Positions 32,277 to 40,875 of a stretch of DNA of 64,000 bases are shown in pieces. This DNA comes from Streptomyces sp. F001 (GTDB lineage: Bacteria; Actinomycetota; Actinomycetes; Streptomycetales; Streptomycetaceae), in the NCBI RefSeq assembly GCF_004187715.1, contig NZ_QZWF01000041.1, positions 53,393-117,392 of the forward strand, written 5' to 3'. Each line of letters opens with the position of its first letter. Within the stretch, counting starts at the first letter, position 1. The notes beneath the pieces are model-generated. The model did not search any database and was not told the DNA's origin. It was given only the letters and a program-made list of their open reading frames with translations. The position numbers and the translations under genes were made by a program.

Positions 32277-33386
32277 GTGGAGAAGGCCTCCGTCCTGTCA
32301 CCTCTCCGGCACCGGGACCGGCAGAGCTGGCTCAGGGGCGCGCCACCGCCACGCTGGGTGCGGGTGCTGCCGGCCGCGCTGATCGTGGGCGTGGGCGTGG
32401 CCACGGGTCTCAGCGACGATGCCCTCGACGTCGGCTTCCTGCTGGGCGCCATCCCGCCGCTGGCCATCCTGTCGTACGGACCGCTGGGGACCGCCGTCCT
32501 CGGCGCGCTGACGATCACGCTGCTGCACATTCCGGCCCTCCAGCTGAACCGGCCCGGCGACACCGACCTGTGGACCATCGTCTTCGTCTCCGCGATGAGC
32601 GTGTTCGTGGCCTTCGTCCACAGTCACCGCGGCGCCCAGCTCGACATCGAACGCACCACCGCCGAGGCCGCACAGCGGGCGCTGATACCGCCGCTGCCCG
32701 AGGGGGTCGGCCCGGTGCGCTGCTGGGGCCTGTACCGGGCGGCGCAGCGCGGGACGCTGGTCGGCGGTGACTTCTACGACGTGCGCGACGGCCCGTACGG
32801 GGTGCGCGCCGTGCTGGGCGACGTCCAGGGGCATGGTCTGGCGGCCGTGGGCACGGTCGCCTCCCTGCTGGGCGCCTTCCGGGAGGCGGTGCTCGATCAG
32901 CCGGATCTGGAGGCGGTCGCCGGCCGCCTCGACCGACGGCTGCGGGTGGACTCGGCGGGCGCCCGGCACGCCGAGCTGTTCGCGACCGCCCTGTTGCTCG
33001 AATTCTCCCGCGACGCGCGTGCGGTGCGGATCGTGACGTGCGGCCATCCGCCCCCGGTGCTGCTGCGGGCGGGAACGGCCACGGACCTCGAGGTCGAGCC
33101 GTCGATGCCGCTCGGTCTCGGCCTTGCCGACGGCACCCCGCAAGGCGCGCTCTCCGTCTTCCTGGAGCCCGGCGACACACTGGTCCTGGCCTCCGACGGG
33201 GTCCTCGAGGCCCGTGACCGGACCGGCGCCTTCTACCCGCTGACCGAGCGGCTGACCGTCCTGGCCGAGCGCGACCCCGCCGCCCTGACGGACCGGGTGT
33301 GGGCGGACCTGCTGCGGCACAGCCGGGTCATACGCGACGACGTCACGATGCTCGTGCTCGTTCCTCGGTCACCGCAGGCCCTCTGA
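32277..33386 (+). CDS. Membrane-anchored PP2C-type phosphatase (SpoIIE/RsbU domain)
   Basis: A 369-residue protein. Residues about 29-115 contain three to four hydrophobic helices. The phosphatase domain follows from about 140: GGDFYDV binds metal, VLGDVQGHGLAA is the next aspartate loop, and IVTCGHPPPVLL and LVLASDGVLEARD continue the PP2C pattern. It should dephosphorylate an anti-anti-sigma factor in a partner-switching pathway; a STAS-ANTAR protein is encoded 13 kb away, but no link is shown. GTG 32277 lies nine bases after TAGCAG, so leader is two bases or less. Confidence 0.88.
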   Translation: MEKASVLSPLRHRDRQSWLRGAPPPRWVRVLPAALIVGVGVATGLSDDALDVGFLLGAIPPLAILSYGPLGTAVLGALTITLLHIPALQLNRPGDTDLWTIVFVSAMSVFVAFVHSHRGAQLDIERTTAEAAQRALIPPLPEGVGPVRCWGLYRAAQRGTLVGGDFYDVRDGPYGVRAVLGDVQGHGLAAVGTVASLLGAFREAVLDQPDLEAVAGRLDRRLRVDSAGARHAELFATALLLEFSRDARAVRIVTCGHPPPVLLRAGTATDLEVEPSMPLGLGLADGTPQGALSVFLEPGDTLVLASDGVLEARDRTGAFYPLTERLTVLAERDPAALTDRVWADLLRHSRVIRDDVTMLVLVPRSPQAL

Positions 33387-33499
33387 CCTCGGCATCACCC
33401 GCTCCGGATGCAGTGTGCGCTCCGACGTTGAATGGTGTTAGTGGACCCGATGACCGCACCGGGTTCGCAGCACAGCCCCGGACCGGAGGAGCAGAGATC

Positions 33500-33706
33500 A
33501 TGTCGACGCCACAGCCCGACGCGTCCAAGCCGGTCACGGACCGCGTCACCCCGGATGCCCTGCTCCACACCCGCACCGGCACGGACGTGTCGCCGGAGGA
33601 CGTGGTGCTTGCCTCGGGCAAGGACCTCACCCCGAAGAACCTGGAATGGGCCCGGCGCAAGCTGGACCGAGAGGGACCGGCGGCCATCGACAAGCTGCTG
33701 CCCTAG
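33500..33706 (+). CDS. Small hypothetical protein
   Basis: A 68-residue hydrophilic protein with SPEDVVLASGKDLTPKNLEW near the middle and RRKLDREGPAAIDKLLP at the end. It has no transmembrane segment or cysteine. ATG 33500 is preceded by GGAGGAG. I do not know the family; codon use and a good ribosome site support it as real. It lies between the phosphatase and sthA genes. Confidence 0.7.
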   Translation: MSTPQPDASKPVTDRVTPDALLHTRTGTDVSPEDVVLASGKDLTPKNLEWARRKLDREGPAAIDKLLP

Positions 33707-33776
33707 GGTCTTCCGGGGGGACACCGGACGCGTTCCCGGTGAGGCGTGCGCGCCGACTCACGTGTGCCTTCGGGCA

Positions 33777-33801
33777 GTTGACCGTAAAGCCGGTTGACCG
33801 T
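33777..33801. repeat. Direct repeat upstream of sthA
   Basis: GTTGACCGT occurs at 33777-33785 and again at 33793-33801 (16 bases start to start), followed by GTTCACCCTGT at 33800. Such tandem heptamer-type repeats are used by OmpR/PhoP-type regulators, but the spacing does not match the usual 11-base PHO box. Confidence 0.35.
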
Positions 33802-33843
33802 TCACCCTGTCGAAGAGGTGTCCGGGCTGTCAGACTCCGGAGG

Positions 33844-35247
33844 GTGCCCGACTACGACATGCTCGTCCTCGGATCCGGCCCGGGTGGCCAGAAGGCCGCC
33901 ATCGCCGCGGCCAAGCTGGGCCGCCGGGTCGCCGTCGTCGACCGCCCCGACATGGTCGGCGGGGTCTCCATCCACACCGGCACCATTCCCTCCAAGACGC
34001 TGCGCGAGGCGGTGCTCTATCTGACCGGTCTCACCCAGCGCGACCTCTACGGGCAGAGCTACCGCCTGAAGGAGGACATCACCGTCGCCGATCTGACCGC
34101 CCGCACCCAGCACGTGGTCGGCCGCGAGGTCGACGTCGTCCGCAGCCAGCTGTCCCGCAACCACGTCGCCGTGTTCGCCGGCACCGGCCGCTTCGCCGAC
34201 CCGCACACCGTGGCGCTGCGCGAGGTCACCGGCCATGAGCGGCTGATCGGCGCCGAGCACATCGTGATCGCCACCGGCACCCGGCCCGCCCGGCCCGGCA
34301 GCGTCGAGTTCGACGGGCGGACGATCATGGACTCGGACAACGTCCTCGCCCTCGAACGGGTCCCGCGCTCCATGGTCATCGTCGGCGCCGGCGTGATCGG
34401 CATGGAGTACGCCTCGATGTTCGCCGCGCTCGGCAGCAGGGTGACGGTGGTCGAGAAGCGGGCCGGGATGCTCGACATGTGCGACGTGGAGGTCGTCGAG
34501 TCGCTCAAGTACCACCTGCGGGACCTCGCGGTGACGTTCCGCTTCGGGGAGACCGTCGCCGCCGTCGAGCGTCATCCCCGGGGCGCCCTCACCGTGCTGG
34601 AGAGCGGCAAGAAGATCCCGGCCGACGCGGTGATGTACTCCGCGGGCCGGCAGGGTCTGACCGACGACCTCGACCTCGGCAAGGCCGGCCTGTCGGCGGA
34701 CGCGCGCGGCCGGATCACGGTCGACGAGCACTACCGCACCCAGGTGCCGCACATCTACGCCGTGGGTGACGTCATCGGCTATCCGGCCCTGGCCGCCACG
34801 TCGATGGAGCAGGGGCGGGCGGCGGCGTACCACGCCTGCGGGGAGCCGGTGGGCCGGATGCACAACCTCCAGCCGATCGGCATCTACACCATCCCGGAGA
34901 TCAGTTTCGTGGGGCGGACGGAGGATCAGCTCACCGAGGACCGGGTGCCGTTCGAGGTCGGGATCTCCCGCTACCGGGAGCTGGCCCGGGGCCAGATCGT
35001 CGGGGACTCGCACGGGATGCTCAAGCTGCTGGTCTCTCCCGAGGACCGCACGCTGCTGGGTGTGCACTGCTTCGGCAGCGGGGCGACCGAGCTGATCCAC
35101 ATCGGTCAGTCCGTGATGGGGTGCGGCGGTACGGTCGACTATCTGGTCAATGCGGTATTCAACTATCCGACGCTCGCGGAGTCCTACAAGGTGGCCGCCC
35201 TGGACGCCACCAACAAGCTCCGGCAGATCGACCGGATCGCGGACTGA
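33844..35247 (+). CDS. sthA: Soluble pyridine nucleotide transhydrogenase
   Basis: A 467-residue flavoprotein, near the length of E. coli SthA (466). It has the FAD motif VLGSGPGGQKAAIAAAK, the segment GVSIHTGTIPSKTLREAV where the redox-active cysteines of lipoamide dehydrogenase are replaced (typical of the transhydrogenase), the NAD motif VIVGAGVIGMEYASM and the C-terminal dimer domain. It transfers hydride between NADPH and NAD+ (EC 1.6.1.1). GTG 33844 is the only start keeping the FAD motif near the N-terminus; GGAGG is immediately before it. Confidence 0.93.
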   Translation: MPDYDMLVLGSGPGGQKAAIAAAKLGRRVAVVDRPDMVGGVSIHTGTIPSKTLREAVLYLTGLTQRDLYGQSYRLKEDITVADLTARTQHVVGREVDVVRSQLSRNHVAVFAGTGRFADPHTVALREVTGHERLIGAEHIVIATGTRPARPGSVEFDGRTIMDSDNVLALERVPRSMVIVGAGVIGMEYASMFAALGSRVTVVEKRAGMLDMCDVEVVESLKYHLRDLAVTFRFGETVAAVERHPRGALTVLESGKKIPADAVMYSAGRQGLTDDLDLGKAGLSADARGRITVDEHYRTQVPHIYAVGDVIGYPALAATSMEQGRAAAYHACGEPVGRMHNLQPIGIYTIPEISFVGRTEDQLTEDRVPFEVGISRYRELARGQIVGDSHGMLKLLVSPEDRTLLGVHCFGSGATELIHIGQSVMGCGGTVDYLVNAVFNYPTLAESYKVAALDATNKLRQIDRIAD

Positions 35248-35258
35248 GGGGACACCGG

Positions 35259-35738
35259 TCAGGTGGTGTCGTCGTCGACGACGTGCACGGCGGCCTCCTC
35301 GGCGCCCGCGGCACCGGCGTCGACGCCCTTGTCGTCGGCGACCGCTTCCTTCGTGGTGTCGGGGCGCAGGCCCTCGTCCGGGGCCACCAGGCGGCCGGCG
35401 CGTTCGGTGCCGGACTCCGGGTCGACCGGTTCGCCCTCTCCGCCCGGGAGGTCGCCGATGTCGTCCCCGGCGAGTTCGTCCACGTCAGGCCGTTCCTGGG
35501 CGAGCCGTTGGTCGAGGCTCTCGCCGGCGTGCTGTTCCGCGGCCGTGGTGCCGTGCCGGGTGACGCCGAGCGGCTTCTCCGGCGGCGAGTAGCCCTCGTC
35601 CAGGGTGTCGTCGTAGGTCCGCTCGTCGACGGCGTCCTGCAGGTCGAGGGGGGCGGCGTCCTCCTGCTCCTCGTTGGTTCCGGTGGGCTGGTACACGTCG
35701 TCCGCCATCGGTTCGGGCTCAGTCCCTTCCGTTCCCAT
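35259..35738 (-). CDS. DUF5709 acidic protein
   Basis: A 159-residue, very acidic and probably disordered protein. MADDVYQPTGTNEEQEDAAP near the start, LDEGYSPPEKPLGVTRHGTT, and ESLDQRLAQERPDV are the DUF5709 blocks. Function unknown; widespread in Streptomyces. ATG 35738 has AGGGAGG five bases upstream. It converges with sthA at a distance of 12 bases. Confidence 0.85.
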   Translation of the reverse strand: MGTEGTEPEPMADDVYQPTGTNEEQEDAAPLDLQDAVDERTYDDTLDEGYSPPEKPLGVTRHGTTAAEQHAGESLDQRLAQERPDVDELAGDDIGDLPGGEGEPVDPESGTERAGRLVAPDEGLRPDTTKEAVADDKGVDAGAAGAEEAAVHVVDDDTT

Positions 35739-35841
35739 GGCTGCCTCCCTGTCACACTGCGATCGGTCCGTCCCCCTCCGCGTTTCCCGCCCCGCTGCCC
35801 TGACACGTTCCGTTCCACGCACCCGCCCAGGAGGTATCCCC

Positions 35842-36570
35842 GTGGCACCGTCCGCACCCCCGCGACGTCTGGCCCTGCTCGGCGGAGGCTTCTCCACCGA
35901 CGAGGACGGGCTGCTGGACGACTGGGTGCTCGGCCAGGCACGTACCTCGCGGCCCCAGGTGTGCTTCGTGCCCACCGCGAGCGGAGACGCCCCCGGCTAC
36001 GCCGAGAAATTCCTCACCGCGTTCCGGTCACGCGCATGCGAGCCCTCCGTCCTCACGCTGTTCCGACGGGAACTCGACGACGACGCGCTGCGCACGTTCC
36101 TGCTCGCGCAGGACGTCGTGTACGTCGGCGGCGGCAACACCGCGAACCTGCTGGCGGTCTGGCGCACCCACGGCGTGGACCGGCTGCTGGGCGAGGCCTA
36201 CGACCGCGGGACCCTGCTGTGCGGAATCAGCGCCGGCGCCAACTGCTGGGCCGAGGCCTCCCACACCGACTCCTTCGGCCCGCTGGACGTCCTGCGCGAC
36301 GGCCTGGGCCTGCTGCCGGGCTCGGTCTGCCCGCACTACGACAGCGAACCGGGCCGCCGCCCCTCGTACCGGGAGGCGGTGGCGTCCGGCGCGCTGCCCG
36401 CGGGGTGGGCGGTGGACGACGGTGTGGGGGCACTCTTCACGGACGGCCTGCTCACCGAGACAGTTACGCGTGCCCGGGCCGCCCGTCTCCATCGGGTCGA
36501 GCCGGACGGAGGGGGCGGGGCCGTGGAGCATGCCCTGGGGGCTCGCCTGCTGGAACTCCGTATGAAGTGA
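35842..36570 (+). CDS. Peptidase S51 (peptidase E-like / cyanophycinase family)
   Basis: A 242-residue class I glutamine-amidotransferase-fold serine peptidase. The nucleophile elbow is GISAGANCW (Ser at about residue 132), preceded by YVGGGNTANLL near 94 and followed by H-Y-D-S-E-P near 158. Peptidase E cleaves Asp-Xaa dipeptides, but the exact activity here is not certain. GTG 35842 has AGGAGG at six to seven bases. It is divergent from DUF5709. Confidence 0.88.
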   Translation: MAPSAPPRRLALLGGGFSTDEDGLLDDWVLGQARTSRPQVCFVPTASGDAPGYAEKFLTAFRSRACEPSVLTLFRRELDDDALRTFLLAQDVVYVGGGNTANLLAVWRTHGVDRLLGEAYDRGTLLCGISAGANCWAEASHTDSFGPLDVLRDGLGLLPGSVCPHYDSEPGRRPSYREAVASGALPAGWAVDDGVGALFTDGLLTETVTRARAARLHRVEPDGGGGAVEHALGARLLELRMK

Positions 36571-36595
36571 CCACCATGCCGCGCCCGGCCGGCCC

Positions 36596-36601
36596 TACAG
36601 T
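36596..36601 (+). promoter_or_regulatory. -10 box of leaderless zinc-ribbon gene
   Basis: TACAGT is six bases before ATG 36608, without a ribosome site. Confidence 0.55.
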
Positions 36602-36607
36602 GCGGGC

Positions 36608-36829
36608 ATGAACATGAAGTGCTCGCAGTGCACAGCGGTCGGCCTGGAAGCCGGTTTCATCGAGGACGCCGGCGACCACTCCAACGGGTACGCACGGTGG
36701 ATACCCGGCCCCCTGCAACGCGGGATCTTCGGCGGTGCCAAGCGCTTCGGCCGGCCCCGCTACCAGATCGACGCCTACCGCTGCCCGGCGTGCGGGCACT
36801 TGGAACTCTTCGCTCCCCACGAGGTGTGA
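36608..36829 (+). CDS. Small zinc-ribbon protein
   Basis: A 73-residue protein with two CxxC knuckles: C5-S-Q-C8 and C-P-A-C-G-H at about residues 60-63, so likely one zinc site. It resembles PF20097-type or nucleic acid-binding zinc ribbons of unknown role. ATG 36608 follows a -10 box by six bases (leaderless). It is convergent with the proteasome gene, ends 11 bases apart. Confidence 0.8.
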   Translation: MNMKCSQCTAVGLEAGFIEDAGDHSNGYARWIPGPLQRGIFGGAKRFGRPRYQIDAYRCPACGHLELFAPHEV

Positions 36830-36840
36830 CCCGTGGCCGG

Positions 36841-37695
36841 TCACGGCGCCGCGGTCGGCCCGTCCGGTCGGCTGTGGCGCTGTTCGACCATCTCGCGGCT
36901 GAGTTCCTCCGTCTCCGCGACGGGCATGCGCTCGAACCCGTCCTCCGTGATGACGGACACGATGGGGAAGATGCGGCGGCTGATGTCCGGGCCGCCGGTC
37001 GCGGAGTCGTCGTCGGCCGCGTCGTAGAGCGCCTGGAGCGCGGCCAGGGCGGCCTCGCGCCGGGACATGCCCGGGTGGAACAGTTTCTTCAACGCGCCTC
37101 GCGCGTACGGCGAACCGGAGCCCTCGGCGTGGAAGTCCCGCTTCTCGTACGCGCCGCCGGCGACGTCGAAGCTGAAGATGCGGCCCCGTTCGTCCTCGGC
37201 GGCCCTGACGTCGTAACCGGCCATGAGGGGGACGACGGCGAGGCCCTGCATGGCCTGGCCGAGGTTCTGCCGGATCATCCCGGCGAGCCGGGTCGCCTTC
37301 GCGCTGAGGGTCATCGGGATGCCCTCGATCTTCTCGAAGTGGGTCAGCTCGACCTGATAGAGCTTCACCATGTCCAGCGCGAGCCCGACGGTGCCCGCGA
37401 AGGCCACCGCGGTGTAGTCGTCCGCGGGGTGCACCTTCTCCAGGTCGCGCTGGGCGATGACGTTGCCCATGGTGGCCCTGCGGTCCCCGGCGACCATCAC
37501 CCCGTCGCGGTAGGCGAGTGCCAGGACGGTGGTGCCGTGCGGGAACTGCTCCGGTGCCGCCCGGACGCCGTCGGGGAAGGGCGGGCGAGTGGGCAGCAGC
37601 GCCGGGCGGTGCGCCGCGAGGAACTCGGTGAAGGAGGAGCTGCCGGGAGTGAGGAACTCCTCCCCCAGACGTCCGCCGCTCTCGTGTCCTGCCAT
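36841..37695 (-). CDS. prcB: Proteasome beta subunit, isolated copy
   Basis: A 284-residue 20S proteasome beta subunit with a 54-residue propeptide ending EQFPHG before the catalytic Thr55 (mature Thr1). Asp71 (mature Asp17, VAGDRRAT) and Lys87 (mature Lys33, DLEKVH) are present, so it should be active after self-processing. The C-terminal ALYDAADDDSATGGPD motif is family standard. Unlike the usual locus, no prcA, pup, dop or pafA gene is adjacent. ATG 37695 has GAGGGGGA upstream. It may be a second copy or a dedicated particle subunit. Confidence 0.9.
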   Translation of the reverse strand: MAGHESGGRLGEEFLTPGSSSFTEFLAAHRPALLPTRPPFPDGVRAAPEQFPHGTTVLALAYRDGVMVAGDRRATMGNVIAQRDLEKVHPADDYTAVAFAGTVGLALDMVKLYQVELTHFEKIEGIPMTLSAKATRLAGMIRQNLGQAMQGLAVVPLMAGYDVRAAEDERGRIFSFDVAGGAYEKRDFHAEGSGSPYARGALKKLFHPGMSRREAALAALQALYDAADDDSATGGPDISRRIFPIVSVITEDGFERMPVAETEELSREMVEQRHSRPDGPTAAP

Positions 37696-37769
37696 GCCAC
37701 TTCCCCCTCGTCCACAGGCCGACAACCGGACTCCTACCTGTAGCGGGCGGACGGGAAACGCCGTCGCGG

Positions 37770-38711
37770 TCACAGGGCCTTGCGCCGGACGAGTACCGCC
37801 AGCACCAGCAGGCCCGGGATCAGCGGCAGCCACACGGTCAGGAGCCGGTAGCCGAGGACCGCGGACGCCGCCGCCGCGCCCGGCGCTCCGGCGGCCGTGA
37901 GGGCAAGGGCGAGGACCGCGTCGAGGGAGCCGAGGCCGCCCGGGGTGGGCAGCAGGGCGGCGGCGCTGCTGGCAGCCAGGTACACGAGGGCCACCCGGGC
38001 GGGATGCAGGGACAGGTCGACGGCCTGGGTGACGGCGATCAGAGCGACGGCGTGCAGCGCGGCGAAGGCCAGCGAGCCACCCCACAGGGCGGCCGCCCGT
38101 TGCGGCAGGGCGTGCACGGCCCGGACGTCCGCCGACACCGTCGCCAGGAGCTTTCTGCACCGGGGCCAGAGCCGGCCGGCCGGCAGCGCCGCGAGGCAGA
38201 CGGCGGCGAGTACCCCTGCCACGAACACGCCGGGAACGTGCGGCAGCCGCAGCAGCCCCGGGCAGGCCAGGGCGAGTACGGCGATCAGGGCGCCGCGCAC
38301 CAGCCCGCCCGCCGCGGCCTTGACCGCGAGCGCGGTCAGCGATCGGGCTGCCGGAAGGCCGCAGCGCATCAGGAAGCGCAGGTTCACCGCGCCCGCGCCG
38401 AGGCCCGCGGGCAGCACGTGGTTGGCCGCCGAGGCGGCGAACTGGGCGGCGACCAGCCGCCCCGCGGGCAGCGGCTGGGGCACCGCGCCCTGCAGCGCGA
38501 GCGCGGAGCACAGCCAGGTCGCGGCCACCGCTGTCGCGCCCACCAGCAGCCAGCCGGAGTCGGCGACGGCGAGCCGGCCGACGCCGGTCTCCAGCACGGG
38601 CCAGTGCCGCCGGGCGAGGAGGCCGACGGCCACCAGCACGGCGACGGTGAGGAGAGTCTGCCACAAGGCCCGTCGGCGGGTGAGAGGGACGGCGTACTGC
38701 TCGGGCGTCAT
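37770..38711 (-). CDS. YbhN/LPG-synthase-type integral membrane protein
   Basis: A 313-residue protein with about eight transmembrane helices, of the lysylphosphatidylglycerol synthase transmembrane/UPF0104 (YbhN) type. Key blocks are A-A-N-H-V-L-P-A-G-L-G-A-G near residue 95 and LLPTPGGLGSLDAVL near 260. Family members are thought to move lipids or polyprenyl-linked sugars. ATG 38711 overlaps the stop of a possible 35-codon upstream frame. No strong ribosome site. Confidence 0.85.
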   Translation of the reverse strand: MTPEQYAVPLTRRRALWQTLLTVAVLVAVGLLARRHWPVLETGVGRLAVADSGWLLVGATAVAATWLCSALALQGAVPQPLPAGRLVAAQFAASAANHVLPAGLGAGAVNLRFLMRCGLPAARSLTALAVKAAAGGLVRGALIAVLALACPGLLRLPHVPGVFVAGVLAAVCLAALPAGRLWPRCRKLLATVSADVRAVHALPQRAAALWGGSLAFAALHAVALIAVTQAVDLSLHPARVALVYLAASSAAALLPTPGGLGSLDAVLALALTAAGAPGAAAASAVLGYRLLTVWLPLIPGLLVLAVLVRRKAL

Positions 38712-38815
38712 GCGGCCGGGCCCCCGCACGGCGCCGGTGCGACGTGCACCCGCAGGACGCTGGGTGAACCCGGACGCAGCGCGCCGGCCCGGGTGACGCG
38801 CACGCTGCCGGTCAT
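38708..38815 (-). CDS. Possible short coupled peptide upstream of YbhN-like gene
   Basis: A 35-codon frame, MTGSVRVTRAGALRPGSPSV then an Ala/Pro/Cys-containing end, whose TGA overlaps the ATG of the membrane-protein gene (ATGA). GGGAGG lies eleven bases upstream of its start. It could be a leader peptide that couples translation, or spurious. No family recognised. Confidence 0.35.
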   Translation of the reverse strand: MTGSVRVTRAGALRPGSPSVLRVHVAPAPCGGPAA

Positions 38816-38958
38816 CGTCCTGGCCCCCTCCCCACGGCTCACAGGGTTGCTGACGCCCTCCTGCAGTCCACGGACGCGGGGGCGGAAATCAGGGAAAACA
38901 TGCAAAAACTAACCCACGCGGAGGGGATGTGCAGCGCTGCATACGGCCACACGCCGGC

Positions 38959-39708
38959 TCAGCAGGCGTTCGGTGTGCTCCCCAGTTCGGCGAGATCCTG
39001 CACCACGATGTCCGCGCCGTGCGCGTAGAGCGCGTCGGCCTGTCCGGCGCGGGCGACGCCGACGACGTACCCGAATCCGCCGGCGCGACCCGCGTCCATG
39101 CCGGCCAGCGCGTCCTCGAAGACGGCCGCCCGCCCGGCCTCGACGCCGAGGTCGTGGGCGGCGGCCAGGAAGGTGTCCGGCCGCGGCTTCCCCGGCAGCT
39201 TGCGCTCGGCGGCGACCACGCCGTCGATCCGTACGTCGAACAGGCCCTCGGCGTCGATCGCGCGCAGCACGGCCCGGCAGTTGGCGCTGGAGGAGACGAT
39301 CGCGGTGCGCAGGCCCTGGGCGCGGACCGCCTCGATGTAGCGCAGGGTGCTGGCGTAGGCCTCGACGCCGCCGGTGCGGATCTTCTCCAGGAGGAGGTTG
39401 TTCTTGCGGTTGCCGACGCCGTGCACCGTCGGCGCGTCCGGCGGGTCGTCCGGGCGGCCCTCGGGCAGGTGGATACCGCGGGAGGCGAGGAAGGTGCGGA
39501 CGCCGTCCGCGCGGGGCCGTCCGTCGACGTACTCGTCGTAGTCGGCGCCGGCGTCGAACGGCCGGAAACGCTCGCCCTCGCGGTCGCGCAGGAAGGCGTC
39601 GAACGTCTCCTTCCAGGCGGCCGCGTGCACGACGGCCGTCCTGGTGACGACCCCGTCGAGATCGAACAGGCAGGCCAGGATTGCTTCGGGAAGACCGAGC
39701 TCCGTCAT
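38959..39708 (-). CDS. HAD-superfamily phosphatase, beta-phosphoglucomutase-like
   Basis: A 249-residue HAD protein with motif I FDLDGVVT (residues 15-22), motif II S-S-S at about 135, motif III KPRPDTF and motif IV VFEDALAGMDAG. The cap domain and lack of a distinctive binding loop fit beta-phosphoglucomutase or sugar phosphatases. The start ATG 39708 has no good ribosome site. The large toroid-like enzyme at 40876 lies nearby on the same strand, so a carbohydrate route is possible but the two are not adjacent. Confidence 0.88.
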   Translation of the reverse strand: MTELGLPEAILACLFDLDGVVTRTAVVHAAAWKETFDAFLRDREGERFRPFDAGADYDEYVDGRPRADGVRTFLASRGIHLPEGRPDDPPDAPTVHGVGNRKNNLLLEKIRTGGVEAYASTLRYIEAVRAQGLRTAIVSSSANCRAVLRAIDAEGLFDVRIDGVVAAERKLPGKPRPDTFLAAAHDLGVEAGRAAVFEDALAGMDAGRAGGFGYVVGVARAGQADALYAHGADIVVQDLAELGSTPNAC

Positions 39709-39736
39709 ACCGGAAGGGGTTCCCCGCGCGGGGGGA

Positions 39737-40131
39737 TCAGTCGTGCGGGAACGAGTGGTGCTCGTGTGCGACCTGCCAGCGGCCGTCCACCTTGCGCAGG
39801 CCGAGCGTCAGCCGCAGGCGCAGGGTGGGCCGTTCGGCGAGTTCCTGGGGCGTGCCGCAGCGCAGCAGCGCATACGCGTAGGCGACCTCGGTGCCCGCGG
39901 TGACGTCCAGGGACTCGATCTCGAAGGAGGCGCCCTGGGCCTGCCACTCGAAGAACGGCGGCCAGCTGGCGCGGTACGCGGCGAGTCCGTGGATGCCCTC
40001 GTGGGGCGGGGCACATCGAACATGACGATGTCCTCCGCGTGGTCCGCGAGGACCGCCTCGAGGTCGCCGCGGTGGACGGCGTCGGCCCACCCGGTGACGA
40101 GGGTGCGGATCTGCTGTTCGTCGTCGGTCAT
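39737..40131 (-). pseudogene. SnoaL/SgcJ-like (NTF2-fold) gene interrupted by a frameshift
   Basis: The 395-base region encodes a conserved NTF2-like protein in two frames. MTDDEQQIRTLVTGWADAVH and DIVMFDV lie in one frame, then EGIHGLAAYRASWPPFFEWQ to the end HEHHSFPHD in another. A single extra C in the minus-strand run at 40008-40011 (gggg on plus) would restore D-V-P-P-P-H-E-G and an intact 131-residue protein. It is either a real one-base deletion or a sequencing error in a C run. ATG 40131 has GAAGGA upstream. Confidence 0.75.
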
Positions 40132-40219
40132 GATCCTTCGGCTCCTTTCTCCCCGCTCTGGTCGACTCCCCGCAGTCCCGGAAATCATCGCCGCATGCCC
40201 GGATGCCACACTCTGCTGT

Positions 40220-40855
40220 GTGCCGGTGACCTTCGATGACCTCCTGGCCCGTGCCCGGGCCCTCACAGCGCACGGCCGGCGGGCCGTCCTCGGCATCGCC
40301 GGCAGCCCCGGCGCGGGCAAGACGACCCTCGCCGAACGCCTGGTGCGGGACCTGAACGGCACCGGCCGGCCCTGGGTCGCCCACGTCCCCATGGACGGCT
40401 TCCATCTGGCCGACGCGGAACTGGACCGGCTCGGCCGCCGGGACCGCAAGGGCGCGCCCGACACCTTCGACGCCGCCGGGTACGCCGCGCTGCTGCGGCG
40501 CCTGCACGACGAGGCCGACGACGGCATCGTGTACGCGCCCGGTTTCGAACGCGTCCTGGAACAGCCGATCGCAGGGGCGATCCCGGTGCCGCCGGCCGCC
40601 CGGCTGATCGTGACCGAGGGCAACTACCTGCTGCTGGACACGGGAGCGTGGGCGCGGGTGCGACCCCAGCTGGACGAGGTGTGGTTCTGCGAACTGGCCG
40701 AGCCCGAGCGGATCCGCCGTCTGATCGCCCGGCACGAGGAGTTCGGCAAGGGCCCCGATCAGGCGCGGGCGTGGGTACTGGGCCCGGACCAGCGCAATGC
40801 CGGCCTGGTGGCGGCGACGCGGGAACGGGCGGACCTGGTGGTGCCCACCGGATAG
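40220..40855 (+). CDS. P-loop nucleoside/nucleotide kinase-like protein
   Basis: A 211-residue kinase of the uridine kinase/pantothenate kinase-like set. Walker A GSPGAGKTTLAERL lies at residues about 28-41, then H-V-P-M-D-G-F-H-L-A near 60, and VTEGNYLLLD near 135. These fit enzymes such as YggC and fructose-transport kinase FrcK. Substrate not predictable. GTG 40220 is seven bases after a -10 CACACT and would be leaderless; GTG 40226 is an alternative. It converges with the toroid-like gene. Confidence 0.83.
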   Translation: MPVTFDDLLARARALTAHGRRAVLGIAGSPGAGKTTLAERLVRDLNGTGRPWVAHVPMDGFHLADAELDRLGRRDRKGAPDTFDAAGYAALLRRLHDEADDGIVYAPGFERVLEQPIAGAIPVPPAARLIVTEGNYLLLDTGAWARVRPQLDEVWFCELAEPERIRRLIARHEEFGKGPDQARAWVLGPDQRNAGLVAATRERADLVVPTG

Positions 40856-40875
40856 CGTGCGCTGAGGTCTTCCAG

